Assembly (NCBI GenBank): GCA_965203305.1
Contig: OZ241874.1
Span: forward strand, 2,356,001 to 2,420,000
Source: Bin80 sp965203305
GTDB lineage: Bacteria > Bacteroidota > Rhodothermia > Rhodothermales > Bin80
Reading direction: 5' to 3'
Length of the DNA: 64,000 bases
Both the position numbers and the translations under genes were made by a program. Within the stretch, counting starts at the first letter, position 1; each line of letters starts with the position of its first letter. A model generated the notes under the pieces. That model searched no databases. It saw only the letters and a list, made by a program, of their open reading frames with translations, and had not been told where the DNA came from. Shown piece after piece: positions 18,254 to 28,219 of this stretch.

Positions 18254-19085
18254 AGAACCCTGCGGCTACGGCAACCGAATCAGGAACCTCATAATAGAAG
18301 GAGGCCTCGTATCCCGCCCCGACATATCCGAATCCGTTCTTCACATTGGAAAATGTGCCCGGCTCAATCAGCAGGTCTGCCGAAAATATATTCCCGGGCG
18401 GAACCCAGTCCGCACTCGAAACCAGCACAACCTGCTCAATGGCATGAAGTCTGGCATCTCCGGTGGATCCATGTACTCGAAAGATTTCGCGAAATACCTC
18501 ACGCACATCCTGATATACCAGAATCTGGGCAATTTGCCCTGCCCCAGTCTTCTCCTGATCATTGGGATACCTGAACGAAAAGACTCCCCTGTTGGTGTGA
18601 TAGCGAACGCGAATATTGTTCAGTCTGGGAGCACTGCGCCAGAGAATGGGCAGATGGACAAACCCCGGACGGATCATCGGATTTACCAGTTCTGGTGTTG
18701 ATTGGGGAGGCATTCGCAAGTCTACACTGGCACCTGTACCGCCTGGATGGGTAATCTTCAGTTGATGGCTCTCTCCAAAATCTGGACGGAACTGGGTCCA
18801 GAACACATGTCCAAAATTGGTTTCGCCAAATTGTATGACCGAATCGCGCCACACATACGTCTGTCCCGTCTGCAAATTTCTGGACTCCATCCGTGCATCA
18901 AGCGGAGCTGGACGGACAACATCAATCGTCTGGTCAATCGCATAAACCCGCACAGCCTGCGTATCTTGATGTGCACTCAGTTGCCCGTACATTGTGTAGG
19001 CACGGTCTGTCTCCAGCACAACCTCTACACTCTCGTCGCAGGCAGTCCATAGCAAGAGTAGCAGAAAGCAGCGGTTTCGGATCAT
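18243..19085 (-). CDS. DUF4249-like lipoprotein paired with TonB receptor
   Basis: A 280-residue lipoprotein (MIRNRCFLLLLLWTACDES, lipobox WTAC). Its start overlaps the stop of the upstream TonB-dependent receptor by 4 bp (ATGA), so the two are translated together. DUF4249-like lipoproteins typically follow receptors of this sort in Bacteroidota and probably assist the receptor or bind its ligand at the outer membrane. The body is beta-rich with no catalytic motif. The family call rests mainly on position, size and comparison with the second pair at 49181..52764, so it is less certain than the receptor. Confidence 0.7.
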   Translation of the reverse strand: MIRNRCFLLLLLWTACDESVEVVLETDRAYTMYGQLSAHQDTQAVRVYAIDQTIDVVRPAPLDARMESRNLQTGQTYVWRDSVIQFGETNFGHVFWTQFRPDFGESHQLKITHPGGTGASVDLRMPPQSTPELVNPMIRPGFVHLPILWRSAPRLNNIRVRYHTNRGVFSFRYPNDQEKTGAGQIAQILVYQDVREVFREIFRVHGSTGDARLHAIEQVVLVSSADWVPPGNIFSADLLIEPGTFSNVKNGFGYVGAGYEASFYYEVPDSVAVAAGFSIR

Positions 19086-21325
19086 GGCAGCCCCACCTTT
19101 AGCCCGAGAGACGGAATAAACGGCAGCTGATCTGAACGCTCCAGTGTAAAGACATCCAGATAAAAGATGTTCGCCCGATTGTACAGATTGAGGATACTTG
19201 CCTGTGCAGTCAATCGGGAACCGCCCAGGCGAAACTCGCGGTTGATGGATATATCCATTCGATGATAGGCAGGCAAGATGCCACTGAATGGCCGTTCATA
19301 AACCACACGACGCTCGCCCGGGTCGGTGAATACATCTACAGAACCGTCCATGAGGAGAAACCCGTCAAACCCGTATGCACGGTTAAACGGACGGCCAGAG
19401 GCAAACTGCCAGCGCAGTGAAATGTCAAATCCGCGAACACGCGCTGCCATGATTACATTGAGCTGATGCCTCCGGTCATGTGCCGGGCGAAATCGGTAGG
19501 TAGACTCATTAAACCAGTACACCAGCTCTGACTGCATCGCTTCATATTTCACCGAGGCCAGCCCATAATTGACCGATGCATAGTATGGAGCGTGTGCATA
19601 CTCAAGGCGCAGATCAATTCCATAAACACGCCCGTCTGCCTGCTGGAGTCGGGTCGTCAGGCGGGGGCGTGCCGTCCACTCCGCAATGTACAGGTTCTCC
19701 AGATGCTTGTAGTAGGTGTCTGCTACAAATGTGATCCGTTCCGCCAGAGTCTTCCGATACCCCAGAAGGAGATGCAGTGCTCGCGGCATATCTCCCGCAG
19801 GCACGGCAGTCCATGCCGTGAAAACACTGGCCGCATCTCTTCTGTCGCTGATACCCACCAGTTCCTGATGATACATCCCTGCGGCAAGCGTGAATTCATG
19901 GCCTCGCCATTCGGTTTTTGCTCGCAGGCGGGGTTCAAGAACAATACGGGATTTGCTGGGGAAGTGGTGTACTCTGAGGCCCGACATAATGGATGTATGG
20001 CGACTAATCTTGAATTCAGGAGCAGCATAGATGCCTGCTTCAGTCACGTATTCTGTTTCAAGTTCAAGATCCTGATACAACCCCCCTAGTTCGCTTTTGA
20101 GTGTCAGAGATCGGATGAATATTCCCCAGTGCATATCTCCTCGGGGAGAATAGTGTATAATATTGGCCTCCATATTGATCCGGCTGGTATGGGAGGTCCG
20201 GAGTGGATCGTCCCGCGGCCCCAGCTCCATTGTATGACTGGACCATGACCCCATAAATTCTGCCAGAATCGGCAGGCCGCCTGGAAGAAACAGGTAACGC
20301 CCCCCTGCCGCATTATTTGACCATCGAACTTCATCTGGGGCTCCGATCCCGCTTGTCCTGCCGACACGTCCCCGGTCATAGGTGCTGATTCCACTGATGG
20401 AGAGTCGTCCATTCCTGTTCGGAGCCCCGTAAATCTTGCCAAACAGGTCATGAAAGCTGAGCGGGATTTCTGTTCCGATCAGATTCGCGCCTGCATGTTC
20501 AACAACCGATTGCCTCGCAGAGGCAATCATGGTAAATCGTCCACCTTGAACCAGCGGACCTTCCACCTGCGCACCAACCAGAAAAGGAGAGACTGAGCTG
20601 TTTGCGGCGAATTGACGATGATTGCCATTTCGAGTTCGTGTATCTACCACACTTGATATTCTTCCTCCGAACTGTGGCCCAAACCCGCCCGCATGCAAGT
20701 CAACGCTCTGCAGTATCTCTGAAGGAAAAGCGGTATAGTAATTCAGAATATGGAATGGCTGATAAATGAGCATGCCATCCAGCAGGACCAGATTCTGTGT
20801 CGGCTCTCCACCTCTGACATAGAACTGTCCTCCCTGGTCACCGATCAATACAACTCCCGGAAGTGTTGTCAGGTAGGCAGAGAGATCCGCAGTGATGTCT
20901 GGAGCGGGAATGCGTTCAATTGCAGCGGGGCTGATTCGCTCGGTTCCTGCCGCCAGTGCGGTCATGCTTCCGCCTGCATTATCTTCAACAACAAGCTGCT
21001 CCAGCAGCAACTCATCTTCTCGGAGTACAATATCCAGCTGCTGAATCTGACCAGAACCAATAAAGAGTGAATCCTGGTATGTCGCATACCCTATGTACGT
21101 CACGCCCAGCGTATACCCGCCGGGAGAGAGACGTGGAACGAGATAAAATCCGTTACGATCAGTGGTGGCACCATAGAGTGCATCATCTTCCCCATACAAT
21201 ACTACATTGACTCCTTCAAGGGGCTCGCCGCTGTCCGTATCTGTGACAAACCCGCGCAAGACTTGTGAATGTGCAGAGCCGGACAGGCATATAGCAAAAC
21301 CCAGAAAAATGGAAGCACAACGCAT
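19082..21325 (-). CDS. TonB-dependent receptor with carboxypeptidase-like N-domain
   Basis: A 747-residue outer-membrane receptor that imports a ligand using energy from TonB. From ATG 21325 it has a signal peptide (MRCASIFLGFAICLSGSAHS), a CarboxypepD_reg domain (LRGFVTDTDSGEPLEGVNV, GFYLVPRLSPGGYTLGVTYIGY), a plug domain (LTTLPGVVLIGDQGG, FYVRGGEPTQNLVLLDGM, GGFGPQFGGRISSVVD), and a beta-barrel to the end. No SusD partner is present, so it is not a classic polysaccharide utilisation pair. Ligand unknown. A GTG start at 21343 is possible but unnecessary. It shares an 88-bp divergent promoter region with folD. Confidence 0.92.
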   Translation of the reverse strand: MRCASIFLGFAICLSGSAHSQVLRGFVTDTDSGEPLEGVNVVLYGEDDALYGATTDRNGFYLVPRLSPGGYTLGVTYIGYATYQDSLFIGSGQIQQLDIVLREDELLLEQLVVEDNAGGSMTALAAGTERISPAAIERIPAPDITADLSAYLTTLPGVVLIGDQGGQFYVRGGEPTQNLVLLDGMLIYQPFHILNYYTAFPSEILQSVDLHAGGFGPQFGGRISSVVDTRTRNGNHRQFAANSSVSPFLVGAQVEGPLVQGGRFTMIASARQSVVEHAGANLIGTEIPLSFHDLFGKIYGAPNRNGRLSISGISTYDRGRVGRTSGIGAPDEVRWSNNAAGGRYLFLPGGLPILAEFMGSWSSHTMELGPRDDPLRTSHTSRINMEANIIHYSPRGDMHWGIFIRSLTLKSELGGLYQDLELETEYVTEAGIYAAPEFKISRHTSIMSGLRVHHFPSKSRIVLEPRLRAKTEWRGHEFTLAAGMYHQELVGISDRRDAASVFTAWTAVPAGDMPRALHLLLGYRKTLAERITFVADTYYKHLENLYIAEWTARPRLTTRLQQADGRVYGIDLRLEYAHAPYYASVNYGLASVKYEAMQSELVYWFNESTYRFRPAHDRRHQLNVIMAARVRGFDISLRWQFASGRPFNRAYGFDGFLLMDGSVDVFTDPGERRVVYERPFSGILPAYHRMDISINREFRLGGSRLTAQASILNLYNRANIFYLDVFTLERSDQLPFIPSLGLKVGLP

Positions 21326-21364
21326 TGCCGTACCAATTAACACACGGGATTGCTTGTACCTATC

Positions 21365-21396
21365 TTGACAGTTGAGCGTTCAAGCAGTGTATTTTA
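21365..21396 (+). promoter_or_regulatory. Possible sigma-70-like promoter of folD
   Basis: TTGACA at 21365-21370 and TATTTT at about 21390-21395, 19 bp apart, lie 18 bp before the GTG start of folD. A GAGGAT ribosome site is at about 21402-21407. The spacing is slightly long, and Bacteroidota often use different promoter consensus sequences, so this is tentative. Confidence 0.4.
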
Positions 21397-21413
21397 CGAA
21401 CTGAGGATTACAA

Positions 21414-22286
21414 GTGGCACAAGTAATTGACGGAAAGGCTGTTGCAGCCGAAGTACGCACTGAAGTAGGTCATGAAGTTGCTGTATGGACCTCAGCAGGA
21501 CATGCTCCCCCGTATCTTGCAGTTGTGCTGGTTGGAAACAACCCCGCATCTGCCTCGTATGTTCAGGGCAAAATAAAAGCCAGTCAAAAGGCCGGAATTG
21601 CGGGCGATACCCTGAAATTTGAGGCTGACATCACGGAGGAAAATCTTCTTGGTGTAATCCGTGATCTGAACACCAGCCCCCATGTGAGTGGAATCCTTGT
21701 ACAGTTGCCACTCCCTGATCATATTGATGCGTCGCGGCTGATTTCTGAGCTGGATCCAAACAAGGACGTGGATGGCCTGCATACGGTAAATGCCGGGAGA
21801 CTGGCGACTGGACTGCCGGGATTTGTACCTTGTACTCCCGCGGGAATTGTTGAGCTATTGCGTCGGAGAGAGATTGCTATGGAGGGAAAACATGCCGTGA
21901 TTATTGGACGATCCAACCTGGTTGGCCGTCCGCTTGGAAGTCTGCTTCTGAGAAAAGAAAATAATGCAACCGTCACAATTTGCCACAGTCGAACCCGAAA
22001 TCTGCCTGAAATATGTCGTCAGGCCGATATCCTCGTGGCTGCGATTGGGCGTGCACATTTTGTGACCGCAGACATGATCAAACCCGGTGCAACCGTCATA
22101 GATGTAGGCATCAACCGGGTGGAGGATACCGCTCATCCTCGGGGCTACCGACTTACGGGAGATGTGGATTATGATGCTGCGTTTGAAGTTGCTGGGTATA
22201 TTACTCCTGTCCCAGGCGGGGTTGGTCCGATGACCATTGCCATGCTTTTGAAAAATACCATGACTGCCGCCAGACTGCTGAACTGA
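21414..22286 (+). CDS. folD: Bifunctional methylenetetrahydrofolate dehydrogenase/cyclohydrolase
   Basis: A 290-residue cytosolic enzyme that interconverts 5,10-methylene-THF and 10-formyl-THF in one-carbon metabolism. Motifs: VGNNPASASYVQGK (catalytic lysine in YVxxK), GILVQLPLP, PNKDVDGLHT, PCTPAGI, IIGRSNLVGRPL (NADP-binding) and TPVPGGVGPMTIAML. The start is GTG at 21414, supported by GAGGAT at good spacing. Length is normal. Its stop overlaps the start of the mechanosensitive channel gene by one base, indicating a two-gene operon. Confidence 0.97.
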   Translation: MAQVIDGKAVAAEVRTEVGHEVAVWTSAGHAPPYLAVVLVGNNPASASYVQGKIKASQKAGIAGDTLKFEADITEENLLGVIRDLNTSPHVSGILVQLPLPDHIDASRLISELDPNKDVDGLHTVNAGRLATGLPGFVPCTPAGIVELLRRREIAMEGKHAVIIGRSNLVGRPLGSLLLRKENNATVTICHSRTRNLPEICRQADILVAAIGRAHFVTADMIKPGATVIDVGINRVEDTAHPRGYRLTGDVDYDAAFEVAGYITPVPGGVGPMTIAMLLKNTMTAARLLN

Positions 22287-23272
22287 TGCAAGCTGTACCT
22301 GAAGACATCCAGTCTGCCGATACTCTGCAACAGGCAGCCGATACCACACAGGTTGCAGATACGACATCCGCTGTCAACGACTCGCTGGATGCTCCCTCCC
22401 TGTCCCAGGCTCTCGGAGACGCAGGCGCACTGGTCACCGAAGGCGGATGGGATTCCCCCGAAGCCTGGGAAAGAGCTTTCCAGAGTCTTGAGAGTGCTAT
22501 TGTTGGGCTTGCTCCCAGAATTTTTGGGGCTCTGCTCATGCTGGTCGCTTTGTATGCCGGCTACCGTATCCTGCGAAATCTGCTCCGGCGAATTCTGGTG
22601 AGAAGTAATGCAGTCCAGGCGGGTGTGCAAACACTGGCACTGCAGTCGTTCCGCCTCCTTTCCATCATACTGATCGGAATCTCAGTTCTGCAGGTACTAG
22701 GCATTAGTCTTACTGGACTTATTGCTGGAATTGGAGTGGCCGGAATTGCATTTGGTTTCGCGGCCCGTGACACGGTTGAGAATATCCTGTCTGGGATACA
22801 TATTCTAACAGACAAGGCATTCCGGATCGGGGACACACTGATCGTAGACGGGATCTATTGCGTGGTAGAGGACATCACGCTTCGAACAACACGTCTGCGG
22901 ACACCAAAGAATGAGGTGTTGGTGATTCCGAACCAGCAGATGGCCAATGAACGAATTCTCAATCACACAATTGCGGGAGATCTTCGTATTGAGATTCCCT
23001 TTTCTATTGCCTACAAAGAGCATCCGCAACAAGCCCGCGAAGTCGTCCTGAAGCTCACAGAAGATGATACTCGCCTGCTTGTAAAACCCGCACCGAGTGT
23101 AGTTGTAGTTGGACTGAATGACAGCAGTGTTGATTTAAGCCTGTGGGTGTATGTTGAAAACCCCAGAGAGGAACGCCAAATCATCTACTACTATACCGAG
23201 GCGATCAAAGCTGCCCTGAACGAAGCAGGCATTGAAATTCCATTCCCGCACATCCAGCTGGTTCAGGACTAG
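22286..23272 (+). CDS. mscS: MscS-type mechanosensitive channel
   Basis: A 328-residue small-conductance mechanosensitive channel that opens under membrane tension to release solutes. The N-terminal ~75 residues are acidic and Asp/Thr/Ala-rich. Membrane segments follow (IFGALLMLVALYAGYRIL, LLSIILIGISVLQVLG), then the pore-lining TM3 (GIGVAGIAFGFAARDTVENI) and the beta domain (FRIGDTLIVDGI, VIPNQQMANERILN). It starts within the folD stop codon and is probably co-transcribed with it. The functional link to folate metabolism is unclear, and such coupling may simply be operon position. Confidence 0.93.
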   Translation: MQAVPEDIQSADTLQQAADTTQVADTTSAVNDSLDAPSLSQALGDAGALVTEGGWDSPEAWERAFQSLESAIVGLAPRIFGALLMLVALYAGYRILRNLLRRILVRSNAVQAGVQTLALQSFRLLSIILIGISVLQVLGISLTGLIAGIGVAGIAFGFAARDTVENILSGIHILTDKAFRIGDTLIVDGIYCVVEDITLRTTRLRTPKNEVLVIPNQQMANERILNHTIAGDLRIEIPFSIAYKEHPQQAREVVLKLTEDDTRLLVKPAPSVVVVGLNDSSVDLSLWVYVENPREERQIIYYYTEAIKAALNEAGIEIPFPHIQLVQD

Positions 23273-23860
23273 GACCGATCGGTTGTAAAAATCGGGGCAG
23301 GCAGACTGTTCTCTGTTCTGCTTTTTCCTGTCCTCTGGAAGAAGAATCACCGATTGATTCCGTTCCTTCCTTCAACACCTCCACATGTCAAGGCATGTGG
23401 ACTATCCCTGAAAATTCTGCACTCACTTCGAAATATCAGTTGGGATATCCAGAAATGCCCCGCATACCTCGGACGACTCCGACATGTTTGTTCAGGATGC
23501 AGGATGAGTACAGAAACCCCAACGGAACGAGGGCTGGTGCGAAGAAATAACGGCATGGACTCAGGGGAGGTACTATGCCGGTGGGCCATTATGGGCAGCC
23601 AACACATACATGTGTGAATCTCTGGAATCATGAACGAGAGTCTTAGCTTGATGATATCGTACTGGCTTTCTTCAATTAGAACATCAAGAGAAAGAAGTTC
23701 ACCTCCTTTACCTGACTAGCGTTCCAGCCCTTTTTCGGGGGGGGGGGGACTCTTCACCATTTACAGGAGGCAAAAATCGGACAATACAGGAGAGGTTGGC
23801 AGTCATAGGTTCTGATCTTTCGGCGTGTGGTTCTGTGTGTGTTTTGGGGAAGATTTCTGG
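23273..23860. other. Intergenic region with a 12-G run, adjoining the IS110 gene
   Basis: 588 bp between mscS and the IS110 transposase. A run of 12 G lies at 23737-23748. No protein-like open frame stands out, and the longest frames here have no recognisable domain. One IS110 terminus should lie in its right part. IS110 elements lack long inverted repeats, so I cannot place the boundary. Confidence 0.55.
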
Positions 23861-25183
23861 CTATGCCTGTGCATTTCTGCTTATTCTTTCGGGATCAAAC
23901 AGGGTTCCATTTCGGAGCATGGCACATGCGACTCCGAGGAGGCGATCTCCCACGGTTCGCAGCGCGCGTCCATGGGAGTGTCCTCGTGCCCGCAGGGCCC
24001 TGTACTTGGCTTTGGAGATGGGGTCATGCTGCATGGCCACCATGGCCCAGTGGTAGATTGCATTATTGAGGCGTTTGTGCATTGCCAGTCGTCGGACGAC
24101 GGTCCGGGCTTTTCCAGATCGTTTGGTAACGGGAGCCACCCCGCACAGACATCGCAAGGCCCTATAGTCCTGTTTGCTGATCAGTTCGCCGGCTTCCGAG
24201 AGCAGGGTTGCCAAGACCGTAGTTCCAATCCCGGGCATGGATCGGAGAATCGCAATGATGCTGTGTCGGTATTCGGACTCTGTGGCTGTTTCTTCGCTTC
24301 TGGATTCATCTGTGCTGGTCTCCCCTGCCACGGGGCATTCCTCTTCCGGGGCGGGCTGTGTGGCGGCATCCATCTCATCTAGGAGAGCTTCTGTTTCACG
24401 CTTTGCCTCGCGAAGCTGTTCGTTCACCACATGCAGCAGCGCACACAGGCGCCGGATATTCCGGACGGACGCATCCAGAACACCGGGAGCGACATAGACG
24501 GACGGGCTTCGTAAAATCTGCAGGACCTGCTCCGGGGTCAGTCGACGGATGCGGTGCTTTTTCATCAATGTGGCGACTGTTTTGAGCCGTACCCGCTTCG
24601 CCCGCTCTGGGGTGGGGATGAGTTTCCAGAGTTCCAGCAGCCACAGGGTGTAGAGCATTCCGCCCAGTTCCAGGAATTGGGGGAAGTACTCATGGAGTCG
24701 CTGTCGGATCTGATTGGTGAGTTTGGTTCTCTGCTCGGTCAGATCCTCTGTCATGCGGGAGCATTCGCGCAGAGCAACCTGCTTGGCAGGCAGCGGGGAG
24801 AGCATTCGGAAACAGTGCGGGTCGGTTCGGATGGCACTGGCGAGGACGCGTGCGTCCCGGCGGTCATCCTTGGCTCCTGCGGGGGAGAACCGGTCCCGAA
24901 AGCGATCCGACTGCTTGGGATTGATGGCGCCGACCTGGAAGCCCCGATGCAGCAGCGTGTCCACCACGGCACCGTGCGGACGCTCAATAGCAACAGCAAT
25001 CTGGGCCGAGATACAGCTGACGCAAGCAAGAAGCCAAGTGATCATGTCACGCAACCCTTCCCCGGAGTGGGCAAAGGCTTTCTCTCCAAGAACGGTGCCC
25101 TCGGAGTCAAGAACGCAGACCTGATGGGAGGAATCCCCCCAGTCAATGCCGGCAAAGGCAGTGCGGTTTACTTCAGGATTCAT
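23861..25183 (-). CDS. IS110-family transposase (DEDD recombinase)
   Basis: A 440-residue IS110-family transposase. The N-terminal RuvC-like DEDD domain shows AGIDWGDSSHQV (first aspartate), VAIERPHG (glutamate) and AGAKDDRRDARVLA (DxxD). The C-terminal transposase_20-like domain shows SMPGIGTTVLATLLSEAG, FGVAP-like LCGVAPVTKRSGK and MHKRLNNAIYHWA with the serine/helix region. A glutamate/threonine-rich insert of about 35 residues separates the two parts. Family members recombine through a structured bridge RNA encoded in their non-coding end. A candidate lies upstream at 25293..25362. Start ATG 25183. The frame is intact. Confidence 0.95.
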   Translation of the reverse strand: MNPEVNRTAFAGIDWGDSSHQVCVLDSEGTVLGEKAFAHSGEGLRDMITWLLACVSCISAQIAVAIERPHGAVVDTLLHRGFQVGAINPKQSDRFRDRFSPAGAKDDRRDARVLASAIRTDPHCFRMLSPLPAKQVALRECSRMTEDLTEQRTKLTNQIRQRLHEYFPQFLELGGMLYTLWLLELWKLIPTPERAKRVRLKTVATLMKKHRIRRLTPEQVLQILRSPSVYVAPGVLDASVRNIRRLCALLHVVNEQLREAKRETEALLDEMDAATQPAPEEECPVAGETSTDESRSEETATESEYRHSIIAILRSMPGIGTTVLATLLSEAGELISKQDYRALRCLCGVAPVTKRSGKARTVVRRLAMHKRLNNAIYHWAMVAMQHDPISKAKYRALRARGHSHGRALRTVGDRLLGVACAMLRNGTLFDPERISRNAQA

Positions 25184-25292
25184 CGTATATTTGTTCTGAA
25201 GGTGAAAAGGAATGCGGATCAGCGGTGACCGTCATCTGCCCCTATATGGGTGCTCAAGTGGCACATACTCTTCACAGGATGTCGGTCACAGC

Positions 25293-25362
25293 AACTCCCC
25301 GGGGTACATCTCCCCCCCGGGCATTCAAGATGCTGGGGGCTACTAGTTACTCCCGGGGAGTT
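25293..25362 (-). ncRNA. Candidate bridge-RNA stem region upstream of the IS110 gene
   Basis: About 110-180 bases upstream of the transposase start is a long inverted repeat: AACTCCCCGGG at 25293-25303 pairs with CCCGGGGAGTT at 25352-25362. Inside it a second stem pairs CCCCC...GCAT with ATGC...GGGGG across a small loop. IS110-group elements carry their bridge RNA in the 5' non-coding end, which matches this position. Loop guide sequences were not assigned, so the call is structural and positional only. Confidence 0.45.
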
Positions 25363-26813
25363 CATCCGCTGTGAGAACGTGAAACGTACGGAAGTTCTGG
25401 ATACCGATCCAACCGTCCCTTCCAACGCCAACAAAACAGCAGCATTCGCCGGACTCTCCTGCCCCCTGCATCCACACCTGGAAACTACCCCATTTAATAG
25501 TTCATAAAAGATATAGGGGGGGGGATTTATCCAGTAAAATCCACAAGAGAGGTTACCTCTCCATCCCCATGTCTGTGTCCCGATCACTGTTGGAAGGGTC
25601 TCTGCCCGGTGAGGGTTCCTGACGTGGATTGCCTTTCTCCGATTTGAGTATCGTGGGTTCTTTTCCCGCCTTTTTCAGGAGAGGGACTGTCTGGAGTATG
25701 GTTTCCCGCTTCCTTTTGAGAACCCTCCGCCTCAGACTGGTCTTTCGACTCCGGCTGTTGCCCGGAAACATCTCTTATAAGGTGGCGACTTGCCTGTCTC
25801 TGTTTCTTGACCCGCTCGTAGCGCAATGTGGCCTCTTGAATTCGCAAGGCTCTTTCTGTCAGGTAGTCATACAGAGACGGAATGGGAAGGGTATACAAGA
25901 GGTTGCTATAATAAAGGATGCCCTTGGAGACCGCCTTCGCAAACCCTGGTTCACCTAGTTCTGCCACAAGATCTTGCTTCCGGAACCCTTCCTCCACGGG
26001 AGTATCACGAAACATCTCTACCAGGCGGACAATATGATCATCGTCAAGCCCCTCCGTTCTGCCTGTATAATATGCCCAGCGATTTTCCCGGCCCTGTTCC
26101 AGGATAGACAGTAGCCCTTCTTCTGTCATCTCCCCGCCGTTTTTTCTGAGATGGGCCGCAGCTGGGACCGTGTATGCGATAATGTGCTGGGGCCACCTGT
26201 AGGTCTCTTTGGCAATCGCATCCACCCAATCCGTCGTGTCTCCCTTCGCCTTTCCCTCTTCTCTAAGCCACTCTCTGATCACCGTCCGCTCCTGCTCTTC
26301 TTCCAGCGGATCCAGGTTCGTGATGGATCCGAAGGAGGCACGAGAGATTCCCAGACTGTTCAGTGCCCTGTCTGTCGTGCCCAATCCGCCAGCTAACAGG
26401 ATGACAGGCTTCCCCAGATTGCCATTGTGAATCTGATTCAGGAGATCTCGGACATCATCTTTGTACCCTCCCGTTATCCTGCTGTCTTCGCCCAAATGCT
26501 GGGCCTCGTCCAGAATCAGCAGAAGGGGGGTGTCGCCTATCTTGAGTATGTCTTGTGGGGTGCGGGGGTGGTGATCCACCGTGATTTTTGCCTTGCCCTT
26601 CGCAACCAAAAATTTCGTTATCCCTGCTTCATCTTCCCCGCCTGTAACCCTGATTTCGGGGCCGATCTCAAGTGTTTTCCGCAAGCGGTCTGGATCCCAC
26701 AGATCTCTCGGGTCAATCTCTGCCACTTCCCAGTCCTGCTCCTCTGCTATATCACAGCATTTTGCCAGCAGAGCGGTTTTCCCTACGCCAAGGGGGCCCT
26801 GTACCAAAAATAG

Positions 26814-28219
26814 GGGACTTATCCAGCAAAATCCGCAAGACGCTACTGTTGTTGTCTGGTGAGGAGACAGGTAGTCTCGGTGAATACTCTATTCATGCCA
26901 GGGGCTGGTCTCCCTGTGATTTCCGTGATCTTGTCCGCAGGTGCTACCGTTCCAGTCCCATGTCCGGGTACTGGGGACTGTCCATCTCTTTTGGCGGGAA
27001 ATTCTGCACAATATACTCCCGCAGGGACGGGATCGGGGCGGAATACAGCTTCGTTGCTGCGTCAATGTGGAAGACTCCCCTGCGAACCGCCCGGAAAAAG
27101 AGTTCTGCACCTTTCCCCGCTCCGTACTCGTTGTCCAGTTGGTCCACTGCCACCTCCTGTTCTATCCCGCCTTCGCCCGAACTTGCCAGCAGTATCCGGG
27201 CAAAACTCCTGCATTCCTTCGCAGTGAAGTCATCCAGTCGGGCTTGATAGTACTTCCAGCGACGTGCCCGCCCGTTCTCCATGACGAGACGTAGCAATTC
27301 CGGGGTCATCCGCCCACCGTTCGCCTTAAGTATCTGTGCGGCATTCCGGGCATAGGAATCAACATGTCTGGGCCACAAATACGTCTCCTGGGTGATGGCA
27401 TCAATCCACGCGGTCGTGTCTCCCTTTGCCTTCCCCGCCCCAAGCCAGTCCTGTACCACGGCTCTCTCTTCTTCCCTTTTCAGGGGCTCCATGTCAAACA
27501 TGCAGTCATCTGCCATACGGGATATGCCCAGTGCTCTGAATGCTGCATGGGTCATCCCCAGCCCCCCAGCCAGCAGGATGACGGGCTTGCCCAACTCTCC
27601 ATTGTGAATCTCCGTCAGAAGAGATTTGACTGCGTGGATGTGTTCCTGGGGTGGACCTCCGTCTTCGCCCAGATGCTGGGCCTCGTCCAGAATCAAAAGA
27701 AGAGGGTTCTTTATTTTCTGTATCAGGCTTCGCGGGGTGACCTTCGGGGTGGATTTCTTTGTCGTTCCTGATACCGCCCCTTTGAACTTGGCTACACCAG
27801 TGCTAATTTCCCCACCTCCCTCCACAGTTTTTTCTGTGATGCTCTCTTTTTTCTTCAGCCCCAGGCATTCCGCCATTAAGTCCGGGTCCCACAGGGCGGG
27901 GACAACAAGTTTTCGGACTTCCCAGTTCTTATTCTTTGCCTTCTTGCGACATTCGTCCAGCAGAGCCGACTTGCCGATCCCCGGCGGCCCTTGCACAAGG
28001 AAGATGGTCCCTTCGTTATTTTTTTTGTCGTCCCGCAGCCTGTTCTTGAAACTGTCCAGGATGGGTTTGCGCCCGTGGAAGTAGGGGGTGGCTCCACGGT
28101 CTGTGGATTTTCGAAGCGGATCCATGGTTTCTGTCGTGGTTGGCCAAAAAAGACTACGCTTCGGGGCAGAGTCTGTTCCCCTTGGGTGCACTCCTTGCGG
28201 ATTTTACTGGATCATTCCC
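26814..28219 (-). mobile_element. ATPase element B, complete 1.4-kb unit with 8-bp target duplication
   Basis: A 1406-bp unit. The left end starts GGGACTTATCCAGCAAAATC and the right end, on the other strand, starts GGGAATGATCCAGTAAAATC. Both continue to CGCAAG, so the inverted repeats are about 26 bp. It is flanked by exact AAAAATAG copies at 26806-26813 and 28220-28227. The unit lies inside ATPase gene A, and excising it restores that gene in frame. This is the strongest evidence that the ATPase gene and these repeats move together. The only gene inside is the ATPase at 26944..28125, and there is no transposase. Confidence 0.88.
26944..28125 (-). CDS. AAA+/STAND-like ATPase B, sole gene of a mobile unit
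   Basis: A 393-residue protein. After ~45 residues (MDPLRKSTDRGATPYF, then a GRxxIL motif shared by all paralogues) comes Walker A (VQGPPGIGKSALL), Walker B (LLLILDEAQHLGED), a sensor-like GKPVILLAGGLGMT, a lid helical region (TQETYLWPRHVDSYARNA), and a winged-helix-like end (APIPSLREYIVQNF). The architecture recalls ATPase_2/Orc-like P-loop NTPases. Family identity beyond AAA+ is not certain. ATG 28125 aligns with gene C at 58605, and the two are nearly identical in DNA at their starts. It is the only one of the four ATPase genes here with an unbroken frame. It could be a transposition ATPase (MuB/IstB-like role), a defence or addiction factor, or a passenger. Confidence 0.82.
   Translation of the reverse strand: MDPLRKSTDRGATPYFHGRKPILDSFKNRLRDDKKNNEGTIFLVQGPPGIGKSALLDECRKKAKNKNWEVRKLVVPALWDPDLMAECLGLKKKESITEKTVEGGGEISTGVAKFKGAVSGTTKKSTPKVTPRSLIQKIKNPLLLILDEAQHLGEDGGPPQEHIHAVKSLLTEIHNGELGKPVILLAGGLGMTHAAFRALGISRMADDCMFDMEPLKREEERAVVQDWLGAGKAKGDTTAWIDAITQETYLWPRHVDSYARNAAQILKANGGRMTPELLRLVMENGRARRWKYYQARLDDFTAKECRSFARILLASSGEGGIEQEVAVDQLDNEYGAGKGAELFFRAVRRGVFHIDAATKLYSAPIPSLREYIVQNFPPKEMDSPQYPDMGLER

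Noticed and set aside
23347..23631. 94-codon frame between mscS and IS110
   Set aside because: Low-complexity composition, no ribosome site, no domain; not supported as a gene.
25584..26807. ATPase A as a complete gene starting at TTG 26807
   Set aside because: The frame starts inside the P-loop; the true N-terminus lies on the other side of unit B and joins in frame.
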